Assembly: GCA_028282845.1 (NCBI GenBank) | Contig: JANQGY010000010.1 | Span: forward strand, 1-64,000 | Direction of reading: 5' to 3' | Length of the DNA: 64,000 nucleotides | Source: a bacterium | Lineage (GTDB): Bacteria > Fidelibacterota > Marinisomatia > Marinisomatales > JAHJCW01 | Part shown: one piece after another, positions 52,305-60,338 of the stretch | Layout of the letters: each line of letters begins with the position of its first letter | Position numbering within the stretch: the first letter of the stretch is position 1 | Translations under genes and position numbers: made by a program | Notes under the pieces: model-generated | Seen by the model: only the letters and a program-made list of their open reading frames with translations | Told to the model about the DNA's origin: nothing | The model's database searches: none

Positions 52305-53561
52305 ATGTTCATTGAGTTTAAAGATGTTGCTTTCCAGAAAATGACCGCCACCCGTAAGCGTTATTTTGGTCGCGTTCCCGACATATTCACCAAGATGTAT
52401 AACTTTACCCGTGCCAAAACCGCCAAGGCACTCGGTTATTATCCCTATTTCCCGAATATTGAAAAATCAGACGCCACTGAAGTAACCATAGATGGACAGA
52501 AACGCGTCATGCTCGGTTCCAATAATTACTTGGGACTTTCCACGCACCCCAAGGTTGTGGAGGCCGGAATCCAAGCCCTTAAAGACTATGGTTCGGGTCT
52601 GACCGGCAGCCGATTTCTAAACGGCAATGTTACGCTGCACATGGAACTTGAGCAACGTTTAGCCAAGTATGTCGGCATGGACCGTGCTTTGGTATTCTCC
52701 TCAGGATTCGGCGTCAATCTCGGGATTATCAGTGCCGTAGCCGGTCAAAATGATTATGTGTTCAGCGATGAAATGAATCACGCCTCGATCGTTGACGGGA
52801 TTCGTTTTGCCGGTTCGATCAAACGCAAGTACCGCCACAATGATATGAAAGATTTGGAATACCACATGGCTTCGGCTGAGCTGAGCCGTCCGCGTTTTAT
52901 CGTAACCGATGGTGTTTTCAGCATGGAAGGCGATATTGCCAAACTTGATGAAATAACTGCGCTTGCCAATAAATATCATGCCCGCGTGATGGTGGACGAT
53001 GCTCATTCAATTGGTCTCCTCGGCCCCAAAGGCGAAGGCACGGCTGCTCATTTTGGTGTTACCAAAGATGTTGATCTGATAATGGGAACTTTCAGCAAAT
53101 CGTTTGGCAGCCTCGGTGGTTTCATCGCCGGTGAAGAGGCGGTAATTGATTATTTACAACACCACACCCGCACTATGATATTTACCGCGGCACTGCCGCC
53201 AACTAATGTTGCTTCGACAATGGCAGCTTTGGAACTAATGGAAAAAGAACCGGATCGCCGTAAAGCGGTTATGGAAAATTCCAAGTATATGCGGGAAAAG
53301 TTGAAATCCTTGGGCTTTGAAGTAGGCGAAACCGAGACGCCGATCATACCGATTATCATTGGAAAGGATGTCAAAACATTCTATATGTGGAAAGATTTGT
53401 TGGCAGCCGGAGTTTATACAAATCCCATCGTATCCCCTGCCACGCCGCCCGGACGTGCATTGCTTAGAACAAGTTACATGGCTACGCATACCCGCGATCA
53501 ACTCGATTTCTGTCTGGAGCAATTTGAGAAAATCGGCAAGCAGCGGCGCGTGATCAGTTAG
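52305..53561 (+). CDS. Alpha-oxoamine synthase family enzyme (serine palmitoyltransferase/KBL-like)
   Basis: The 418 residues are a fold-type-I PLP acyltransferase: SNNYLGLSTHPKV, TGSRFLNG, DEMNHASIVDG, VDDAHSIGLLG and the PLP lysine in GTFSKSFGSLGG. The family includes glycine C-acetyltransferase, 8-amino-7-oxononanoate synthase and serine palmitoyltransferase. The ~40-residue N-terminal extension and the following SDR gene suggest sphingolipid-type long-chain base formation, which is common in FCB bacteria; glycine C-acetyltransferase remains possible. Confidence 0.8.
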   Translation: MFIEFKDVAFQKMTATRKRYFGRVPDIFTKMYNFTRAKTAKALGYYPYFPNIEKSDATEVTIDGQKRVMLGSNNYLGLSTHPKVVEAGIQALKDYGSGLTGSRFLNGNVTLHMELEQRLAKYVGMDRALVFSSGFGVNLGIISAVAGQNDYVFSDEMNHASIVDGIRFAGSIKRKYRHNDMKDLEYHMASAELSRPRFIVTDGVFSMEGDIAKLDEITALANKYHARVMVDDAHSIGLLGPKGEGTAAHFGVTKDVDLIMGTFSKSFGSLGGFIAGEEAVIDYLQHHTRTMIFTAALPPTNVASTMAALELMEKEPDRRKAVMENSKYMREKLKSLGFEVGETETPIIPIIIGKDVKTFYMWKDLLAAGVYTNPIVSPATPPGRALLRTSYMATHTRDQLDFCLEQFEKIGKQRRVIS

Positions 53562-53567
53562 ATTATA

Positions 53568-54377
53568 ATGCCATCAACCTCCAAAGTTATTCTGATCACC
53601 GGAGCCTCTTCCGGTATCGGCAAAATTGCCGCTAAGCATCTTGCTGAAAATGGACATAGAGTTTACGGAACTTCGCGTTTTCCCGGCTCCTACCCGACAC
53701 CGACAAATTTCACATTGCTGCAAATGGATGTTACCGAAAATGATACAATTGCTGATGCGATTGAACAAATTATTAAAACGGAAAAACGCATTGATGTTCT
53801 CATCAATAATGCCGGAATGGGAATCGCCGGTGACTTGGAACACACTTCCATTGATAAAGCTAAAACGCAGTTTGAAACAAATTTCTTTGGTCCCTTGCGA
53901 TTAATTAAAAATGTTCTGCCGATCATGCGCAAGCAGGATTCGGGGATGATAATCAATATCAGTTCGATCGGCGGATTGATCGGTTTACCATATCAGAATA
54001 TGTACAGTGCCACCAAATTTGCGATTGAAGGCCTGACCGAAGCCCTTTACAAGGAATTGCATTCTACTAATATTAAAGTTGTAATGGTTGAACCGGGTGA
54101 TTTCAAAACTGATTTTACCGCCCGGCGTGATATTGAAAAGGAATCAATCAAATTTGATAAATTCAAAAAAGTTATTGAAGTAATTGAGCAGGATGAGAAC
54201 AATGGTCAGGATCCGATTAAGATTGCCCAGTTATTATCAAAAATAATTAATAAATCCAATCCAAGATTACGCTATGTAGTTGGCGCATTTGATCAAAAAT
54301 TAGCAGCTTTCCTCAAACGCATCTTACCTAATCGTTTATTTGATTGGATAATAATTAAGCATTATAAGGTATCTTAA
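53568..54377 (+). CDS. Short-chain dehydrogenase/reductase
   Basis: The 269 residues show the classical SDR sites: TGASSGIGKIAAKHL (NAD(P) loop), NNAGMGIAG, NISSIGG, and YSATKFAIEGL (YxxxK). The context, 6 bp after an oxoamine synthase, fits reduction of its 3-keto product (as in 3-ketodihydrosphingosine reductase), but the family is too broad to be sure. The long C-terminal part (IRRYVVGAFDQKLAAFLKRILP-like) resembles lipid-acting SDRs. Confidence 0.8.
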   Translation: MPSTSKVILITGASSGIGKIAAKHLAENGHRVYGTSRFPGSYPTPTNFTLLQMDVTENDTIADAIEQIIKTEKRIDVLINNAGMGIAGDLEHTSIDKAKTQFETNFFGPLRLIKNVLPIMRKQDSGMIINISSIGGLIGLPYQNMYSATKFAIEGLTEALYKELHSTNIKVVMVEPGDFKTDFTARRDIEKESIKFDKFKKVIEVIEQDENNGQDPIKIAQLLSKIINKSNPRLRYVVGAFDQKLAAFLKRILPNRLFDWIIIKHYKVS

Positions 54378-54379
54378 CT

Positions 54380-54913
54380 ATGGAAAAACAGATTCAAAAA
54401 TCGGCATTTATTGCCGGATTAAGCCTGTTACTAATGACGATACTTTCTATAATAATCTTTCCTTCATTACAAGCAAATTCACTTCATATTACCGGCATTG
54501 CGATAATTATTGTTTTAGATGTCATTGTAGCTATATCACTTTATATATTTCTTAAACCGGCAAATCAAAAATTATCGCTATGGACAGCGGTTTTCAGATT
54601 AGTTTATGCCCTGATTTTTGTGGTTGCATTGATAAAGATGCCCAACCTCGATGCTTTTAATCATATTTGGGAAAGAGGATTATTGGTATTTGGTTTTCAT
54701 CTACTACTATTAGGAATATTGACGATCCAAGCCAAGTATGTTCCAAAGTGGATTGGATATTTAATTTTAATTGCATCGGCAGGTTACATAATTGACAGCC
54801 TCGGAGCATTTTGGGGTTTTTCATGGCAGGTTGGATTATTCACTTTTGTGGGAGAATTAATTTTCATGATTTGGCTCTTATTTTGGGGACGAAAGGTCCA
54901 ACTTTCGGAGTAA
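54380..54913 (+). CDS. DUF4386-like membrane protein
   Basis: The 177 residues contain about five or six membrane helices and the layout of DUF4386 proteins (NQKLSLWTAVFRLVYALIFVVAL; ERGLLVFGFHLLLLGI; YVPKWIGYLILIASAGYIIDSLG). Function is unknown. It starts 2 bp after the SDR gene, so it is on the same transcript. The opposite-strand DtxR gene ends 56 bp downstream. Confidence 0.75.
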   Translation: MEKQIQKSAFIAGLSLLLMTILSIIIFPSLQANSLHITGIAIIIVLDVIVAISLYIFLKPANQKLSLWTAVFRLVYALIFVVALIKMPNLDAFNHIWERGLLVFGFHLLLLGILTIQAKYVPKWIGYLILIASAGYIIDSLGAFWGFSWQVGLFTFVGELIFMIWLLFWGRKVQLSE

Positions 54914-54969
54914 ATAATCCCAGCACAAACAATACTTGTGCTACAGCTTTATAACCTAATGAGGATTAC

Positions 54970-55626
54970 TTAATACACTTCAACTAAAAGTTTATCACAT
55001 ACAAGTTTTCCGAGAACAACATTGGAAAACTTGCCATAAGATACCGTAAAACTGCCATCAAATTTTTCGATTTGCTCAACGGTAATTTTTGTATCGAGTT
55101 TAATTGATTTCTTATTTAGAAATACTAATAGATCTGTTGAGCTTTCTTTTAATGCTTTCACGATTACCTTTGATCCTACAGAAACCTGTGAAAGCTTTAG
55201 GTAGTTTGGTTTGTTGAAATTACCATCTTTATCAGGAATCGGTGAACCGTGCGGATCGGTAGTTGGAAAACCTAACAATTCATCCATACGGTCAAACAGT
55301 TTTTCAGCTTTGACATGTTCTAATTCATCGGCGATCTCATGTACTTCTTCCCAACCAAATTCCATTATTTGCGACAAAAACATCTCAGATAGTCTATGCT
55401 TACGTAAAATTGAAGCCGCTCTTTGTTTACCTTCTTTAGTCATCCTGATCGGTTTATATTTTTCATAATTGACAAATCCATCCTTCTGTAGTTTTTTTAT
55501 CATATCATTCGCCGTCGGCTTACTAACCTGCATTTCCTCGCCAAGGTCAGTTAGCGTTATATCCGCATTTTTTTGATGCAGATAGAATAGTGTTTTTATA
55601 TAGTTCTCTTTAGTGAATGATGCCAT
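54970..55626 (-). CDS. DtxR/MntR-family metal-dependent repressor
   Basis: The 218 residues have an N-terminal winged helix (KENYIKTLFYL...VSKPTANDMIKKLQKDGFVNY), a dimerisation/metal domain with ELEHVKAEKLFDRMDELLGFP and HGSPIP, and a C-terminal SH3-like FeoA domain. Such proteins repress metal-uptake genes when Fe2+ or Mn2+ is bound. The gene is divergent from a TonB receptor across 169 bp, so it probably controls that receptor. Confidence 0.9.
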   Translation of the reverse strand: MASFTKENYIKTLFYLHQKNADITLTDLGEEMQVSKPTANDMIKKLQKDGFVNYEKYKPIRMTKEGKQRAASILRKHRLSEMFLSQIMEFGWEEVHEIADELEHVKAEKLFDRMDELLGFPTTDPHGSPIPDKDGNFNKPNYLKLSQVSVGSKVIVKALKESSTDLLVFLNKKSIKLDTKITVEQIEKFDGSFTVSYGKFSNVVLGKLVCDKLLVEVY

Positions 55627-55645
55627 ATAAAAAATCCATTTATTT

Positions 55646-55705
55646 CTTAAATAATCCTTACTCCTATTATTTAGGAACTTACAGTATCCTACTCTAGGTT
55701 TCCTA
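55646..55705. promoter_or_regulatory. Candidate DtxR operators between regulator and TonB receptor
   Basis: Two inverted repeats are visible: CTTAAATAAT-N10-ATTATTTAGG (55646-55675, 9 of 10 arm matches) and TAGG-TTT-CCTA (55695-55705). They lie between the regulator's start and the receptor gene and include TTAGG/CCTA words seen in DtxR-type sites. The background is AT-rich. Confidence 0.4.
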
Positions 55706-55795
55706 TTTTTATCAGCATATTATCTAAATCATATTGTTTTGTATGTCTAACTTTTATTATATTATATATCTAATTTATGGAAATACGAGAACAAA

Positions 55796-58117
55796 ATGAA
55801 ACGATTTTATATAGTATTTATTTTACTAGTTTTAATGATCTTCAATCCTGCCGTCGGTCAAACCGGCACGGTTAAAGGATTAGTTAAAGTTGGCGGACAG
55901 GCAGCTGAGTTTGCCCAAGTTTTTATAGATTCTATCAATTTAGGAAGATTAACTGACAGGAACGGTCTATTCATCATAAAAAATGTTCCTTACGGTAATT
56001 ATCAAATTACTGCTTCTTTTATTGGATACGCTAAAGTTCGGAAAGATTTTATACTGGACAATGAGCAAACCGAAATCAATCTTGATTTCGATTTGACCAA
56101 TCAAGCGCTTCACTTGGATGGCATCGTGGTTACAGGGACAAAAACACCAAAACACCAAACTAATTCTCCGATTATCGTAAATATGATTAATAGTGAAACA
56201 ATCAGAAATGTACAAGCCTGCAATCTTTCGGAAGGATTGAAATTCCAACCCGGGTTGCGCGTTGAAACCGATTGTCAAACCTGTAACTACACGCAACTTA
56301 GAATGAATGGATTAGCCGGAGGGTATTCGCAAATACTGATTAACGGTCGCCCGATCTTTAGTCCGCTTACAGGGTTATACGGAATGGAGCAACTACCTGC
56401 TAATATGATTGATCGAATTGAAGTAGTACGCGGCGGCGGATCATCATTATACGGATCAAGTGCCATTGGTGGAACGGTAAATGTGATTACAAAAATTCCG
56501 AGAGATAATGACTATGAATTGAATTATACTTATCAAAATATTGATGCACAAACCAACGACAATACAATTAGCGGAAATGCTACTTTAGTTTCCGATAATA
56601 ATAATTCGGGAATTTCATTCTTTTTGAATCGCAGAGAACGAGGTTTCTATGATGCAAATGGTGACAATTTCTCTGAAATACCGATGATAAATAATACTTC
56701 GGTGGGTACAAATATATTCTTTCTACCAATGTTAGACCAAAAATTTGAACTCAATATTAGTTATATAGACGAATACAGATTTGGTGGTGAAATGGTACCT
56801 GAAAAACCGGCATATCTTGCTCAACAGTCTGAAGAAAGAACGCATAATGTTTGGATGGCAAGTACCGATTATCAGATTAATTTTAATAATGGTAACACTG
56901 CTTTTATCTACTATATGTCATGGCAAAACACCGATCGCAAGCATTACACAGGTATTATCCCTGACAAAAGAACTTCTGAATATGATACTTTTATAGTTAA
57001 TCCACCTTACGGAACTTCCGATGTAAGCACATATAATATCGGTGCACAAATTGATCATAGAATCAATAATTTTTTGACTGGTAAAAATGTTTTTATCTTG
57101 GGTATGGAATATGTGTACGACCATGTATTGGATGAAATTACCGCTTATGATTATTTGATTGATCAGACCACAAACGATTACGGTTTATTTCTGCAAAGCG
57201 ATTGGGAAATCGTCCGACAATTCACACTACTTTCAGGACTAAGGATTGATAAACATAATTTGGTAGATGAGACTATTTTGAGTCCGAGAGTCTCGCTCTT
57301 ATACAAATACAAAGAAAATACACAATTTCGTTTTAATTATGGCACAGGATTTAGAGCACCGCAAGCATTTGATGCCGATTTACATATGGCTTTTGCGGGT
57401 GGCGGAGTTTCCCGGATTTCATTGTCACCCGATTTGAAACAGGAAAAATCGCAGAGTTATAGCACTTCTATCAACTATGATAAACCAACAGAATATTGGA
57501 TTGCGGGCTTTACTATAGAAGGATTTTATAATCGCTTAAAGGATGCTTTCTATTTACAGCCCGTTGGACAAGACGAACACGGAGAATTGTTTGAAAAACA
57601 AAACGGGGATGGAGCCACCGTAAAAGGGCTCACCATTGAGCTAAGAGTCAATTATAACAGAAAAATTCAGTTAGAGAGCGGCTTTACTCTACAGTCAAGT
57701 GAGTTTGATAATTTTGTTGAATATATAGACGGTTTGGAGGGAATAAAGGAATTTATCCGAACTCCTAATGACTATGGCTATGCTATCTTGACTTTCGCTC
57801 CCACTAAAAAAATTAACACAGTACTTAATTATATATATACGGGTAAAATGAAAATTCCCCATTTTGCAGGCGCACCAAATCAAACTATTGATGAAATGGT
57901 CACTTCAGATGCTTTCTCGGAATTAAGCATAAAAGTCGGTTACACTTTCCCTGTTCGATCTTTAGGAACAAATATTGAAGTTTATGGAGGGGTGAAAAAT
58001 ATTTTCAATGCCTATCAAGATGATTTTGATATTGGGAAAAATCGTGACAGCAATTACATCTATGGACCTGCACAACCAAGAACAATTTATACCGGACTAA
58101 AACTGAAATTGAAATAA
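55796..58117 (+). CDS. TonB-dependent receptor (metal/siderophore type)
   Basis: The 773 residues have a signal peptide, a carboxypeptidase-regulatory-like domain (TGTVKGLVKVGGQAAEFAQV), a plug domain (LDGIVVTGTKTPKHQTNSPI; IEVVRGGGSSLYGSSAIGGTVNVITK) and a 22-strand-type barrel ending with RTIYTGLKLKLK. The plug has a C-Q-T-C-N cluster (VETDCQTCNYTQLRMNGL) found in a subset of FCB receptors. With a DtxR-family gene divergently oriented, it most likely imports an iron or manganese complex; the ligand is unknown. Confidence 0.92.
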   Translation: MKRFYIVFILLVLMIFNPAVGQTGTVKGLVKVGGQAAEFAQVFIDSINLGRLTDRNGLFIIKNVPYGNYQITASFIGYAKVRKDFILDNEQTEINLDFDLTNQALHLDGIVVTGTKTPKHQTNSPIIVNMINSETIRNVQACNLSEGLKFQPGLRVETDCQTCNYTQLRMNGLAGGYSQILINGRPIFSPLTGLYGMEQLPANMIDRIEVVRGGGSSLYGSSAIGGTVNVITKIPRDNDYELNYTYQNIDAQTNDNTISGNATLVSDNNNSGISFFLNRRERGFYDANGDNFSEIPMINNTSVGTNIFFLPMLDQKFELNISYIDEYRFGGEMVPEKPAYLAQQSEERTHNVWMASTDYQINFNNGNTAFIYYMSWQNTDRKHYTGIIPDKRTSEYDTFIVNPPYGTSDVSTYNIGAQIDHRINNFLTGKNVFILGMEYVYDHVLDEITAYDYLIDQTTNDYGLFLQSDWEIVRQFTLLSGLRIDKHNLVDETILSPRVSLLYKYKENTQFRFNYGTGFRAPQAFDADLHMAFAGGGVSRISLSPDLKQEKSQSYSTSINYDKPTEYWIAGFTIEGFYNRLKDAFYLQPVGQDEHGELFEKQNGDGATVKGLTIELRVNYNRKIQLESGFTLQSSEFDNFVEYIDGLEGIKEFIRTPNDYGYAILTFAPTKKINTVLNYIYTGKMKIPHFAGAPNQTIDEMVTSDAFSELSIKVGYTFPVRSLGTNIEVYGGVKNIFNAYQDDFDIGKNRDSNYIYGPAQPRTIYTGLKLKLK

Positions 58118-58146
58118 ACGCTAATAATATACCACTTATTTTCAGC

Positions 58147-58184
58147 CATCAATATTAGTGTACTCTTTGCCCTGCCAAAATATT
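58147..58184 (-). repeat. Left 38-bp direct repeat: relic of the fxsA 3' end
   Basis: It matches 62797-62834 at 36 of 38 positions in the same orientation. Read on the minus strand, it and the adjoining bases encode IFWQGKEYTNIDG-stop, versus IFWQGREYTNIDEQ-stop at the true end of FxsA. No fxsA sequence continues to its right. Confidence 0.88.
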
Positions 58185-58234
58185 TGCCTTTAATAATATT
58201 TAAAAATCATTTTTTATTTCTAGTATTTTTTTCT

Positions 58235-58242
58235 TATTTTTG
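58235..58242 (+). promoter_or_regulatory. Bacteroidetes-type promoter element TAnnTTTG
   Basis: TATTTTTG matches the -7 consensus TAnnTTTG of FCB/Bacteroidetes promoters. A -33 TTTG box is not clear. A transcript starting near 58249 would run through the attenuator below to the gene at 58410. Confidence 0.45.
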
Positions 58243-58306
58243 TATCAGACGATAATTGCAGTTGATGCTGCTCACTTATTTTCTAACTTAAGGAAGACAT
58301 CGGGGA

Positions 58307-58332
58307 AATAAAGTGGTATCGCTATGGAATAT
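58307..58332 (+). promoter_or_regulatory. T-box-like antiterminator core
   Basis: AAGTGGTATCGC (58311-58322) matches the conserved T-box core GTGGTACCGC with one change. An antiterminator can be drawn: AATAAAG (58307-58313) pairs with CTTAATT (58343-58349), and TATGG (58323-58327) pairs with CCATA (58335-58339), leaving TGGTATCGC as a bulge. That structure would compete with the terminator. Confidence 0.4.
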
Positions 58333-58382
58333 CTCCATATACCTTAATTGTTTTTTAACAGATTAGGTGTATGGAGTTTTTT
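58333..58382 (+). terminator. Intrinsic terminator upstream of the amino-acid operon (attenuator)
   Basis: The arm CTCCATATACCTTAAT (58333-58348) pairs with ATTAGGTGTATGGAG (58362-58376), with one G-U pair and one bulge, followed by TTTTTT (58377-58382). It ends 27 bp before the next ATG. Classic intrinsic terminators are rare in this window, so it stands out. It could also terminate the receptor gene at 58117. Confidence 0.75.
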
Positions 58383-58409
58383 ATATACCTCATCACAAAT
58401 TAAAGCATT

Positions 58410-59381
58410 ATGTCTGTGCATATTATTTCGAAAGACATTCAAGAAACTTACCTTGATATTAAAGGTGATATTCTGAAGACACCTTTGCAGTATTCTGCTA
58501 AGCTAAGCAAAATTTCAGGAGCCAAGGTATTTCTAAAGATGGAACACTTACAATACACCGGCTCTTTTAAGATCAGGGGTGTGATTGGCAAAATCAAGAG
58601 TCTTGAAAAAAATGACTTCCAAAAAGTTTTTGTTGCTGCTTCCAGTGGAAACCATGCCGTAGCATTTGCTTATGCATCCGAAAAGTTTGGTTTTGAAGGC
58701 GTGCTTTTCATGCCCAAAAATGTTAACAATGTCAAGAAAGATACCCTTAAAACTTCTAAGATAAAAAAGTATTTATATGGCAAAAACAATATGGAAGCAG
58801 AAGCAAAGGCAACTGCTTATGCTAAGGAAAACGGAAGTGTATTAATACATCCGTATAATGACCCGGAAATCATAAAAGGACAAGGAACAATTGGCATAGA
58901 GATATTGGAACAATTCCCGGAAGTTGATACTGTATTAGCTCCAGTTGGCGGGGGCGGATTAATATCCGGGCTTTGTTCTTCTTTCAATGATGATAAGGTC
59001 AATATTATTGCTTGTCAGCCTGTGAATGCACCGGAAATGTATGAATCAGTGAAATGTGGCAAGATTGTTCCTCCCAGTAAACTATTCACGATTGCCGATG
59101 CCACAGCCGGAGGCATCGAAGCTGATTCGTTAACTTTTGAAATTTGTAAAAATCAACTTGATGATTTTGAACTGGTCAATGAGAACGAAATAAAGAAAGC
59201 AATAGCTTTTATTTTTAACCATCATAAAACAATTATTGAACCCGGAGCCGCGCTTCCGGTAGCAGCTCTTTTAAATACCAAAAGATACAAGGGGAAAAAT
59301 GTCGTTTTGGTATTAACCGGCAAAAGAATAGAACCTCATTTGTTAACCAAAATAATAAACGATTATGGCAATAGTTATTAA
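58410..59381 (+). CDS. Threonine dehydratase-like PLP enzyme (EutB-like)
   Basis: The 323 residues carry the PLP lysine in TGSFKIRGV, the loop SSGNHAVAFAYAS and the glycine-rich PVGGGGLISGL. The length (no ACT regulatory domain) fits a catabolic serine/threonine ammonia-lyase or the EutB type found with EutC in ectoine catabolism. It is the first gene of a three-gene operon and overlaps the next by 17 bp. Confidence 0.8.
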   Translation: MSVHIISKDIQETYLDIKGDILKTPLQYSAKLSKISGAKVFLKMEHLQYTGSFKIRGVIGKIKSLEKNDFQKVFVAASSGNHAVAFAYASEKFGFEGVLFMPKNVNNVKKDTLKTSKIKKYLYGKNNMEAEAKATAYAKENGSVLIHPYNDPEIIKGQGTIGIEILEQFPEVDTVLAPVGGGGLISGLCSSFNDDKVNIIACQPVNAPEMYESVKCGKIVPPSKLFTIADATAGGIEADSLTFEICKNQLDDFELVNENEIKKAIAFIFNHHKTIIEPGAALPVAALLNTKRYKGKNVVLVLTGKRIEPHLLTKIINDYGNSY

Positions 59382-60327
59382 AAAAAATAAAATACTTTCC
59401 ATTGTAAAAAATATTGATGTCGTAGCTGCAATGGAAAAAGGATTCATTGAATACAGCAATGGGAATTGTGTCATACCACCCGTAGGTGAACTGCTCTTTG
59501 AAGAGAACAACGGTGAAACACATATTAAATACGGATATATAAAAGGTGAATCTCATTATGTGATCAAAATTGCATCCGGTTTTTATGATAATCCACAATT
59601 GGGCATTCCTTCAAGTCAGGGACTTATACTGGTACTAAACCAAAAAACCGGAGTTACCCAAGCTATACTATTAGATGAAGGCTATCTAACCAATTTAAGA
59701 ACCGCTGCGGCAGGCGCTTTAGTTGCTAAATATTTTGCACCAAAGAATATAAAGGCAATAGGAATCATTGGAACAGGCATTCAGGGGAAACTTCAATTAC
59801 AATATCTTCAAGAACACCGACCTTGCAAACGGATTTGGATTTGGGATATAAACGAGCAGAATGCTTTGCAATACAAATCGGAACTAAGTGATGATTTTGA
59901 TATTCAGATTGCAGATAATACAGCAGACTTAGCCAAAATGTGCAATCTCATTGTCACCAGTACGCCCTCTCAAAAACCTTTGTTAAAAGCCGATCATATT
60001 AGATCCGGTACACATATCACGGCTGTAGGCTCCGATACGCCTGAAAAGCAGGAATTGGATAGTGAAATACTTGCCAAGGCTGATATTGTTATATCTGACA
60101 GTATCACCCAAAGCAGAAGTCGAGGAGAAATTTATCAGGCGGTCCAAAATAGCTATATCACTCACGATAAGGTCGTAGAATTGGGAAAAGCTATCCAAGA
60201 TGAGAAACTGCAGTGTAATTCAGAAGATCAAATAACCGTTGCTGATTTAACAGGTGTGGCAGTACAAGATATTATGATTGCGCAAGCAGTTTATAATAGA
60301 TATAAACTTAACAGTAAAAAAATATAA
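59365..60327 (+). CDS. Ornithine cyclodeaminase/mu-crystallin family protein (EutC-like)
   Basis: The 320 residues include the NAD-binding loop GIIGTGIQGKLQLQYL (around residue 133) and AVGSDTPEKQELDSE, the region of the catalytic aspartate in ornithine cyclodeaminase. Family members include alanine dehydrogenase and N-(carboxyethyl)amino-acid dehydrogenases such as SbnB. Pairing with a threonine dehydratase-like gene resembles EutB/EutC in (hydroxy)ectoine use; the downstream aminotransferase is not part of that set, so the pathway is uncertain. Confidence 0.8.
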   Translation: MAIVIKKNKILSIVKNIDVVAAMEKGFIEYSNGNCVIPPVGELLFEENNGETHIKYGYIKGESHYVIKIASGFYDNPQLGIPSSQGLILVLNQKTGVTQAILLDEGYLTNLRTAAAGALVAKYFAPKNIKAIGIIGTGIQGKLQLQYLQEHRPCKRIWIWDINEQNALQYKSELSDDFDIQIADNTADLAKMCNLIVTSTPSQKPLLKADHIRSGTHITAVGSDTPEKQELDSEILAKADIVISDSITQSRSRGEIYQAVQNSYITHDKVVELGKAIQDEKLQCNSEDQITVADLTGVAVQDIMIAQAVYNRYKLNSKKI

Positions 60328-60338
60328 AGGTCAGTAAT

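Noticed and set aside
58235..58332. A full canonical T-box riboswitch
   Set aside because: The leader is too short for stem I with a specifier loop, and the core deviates from the consensus at several positions; only the antiterminator-like part is reported.
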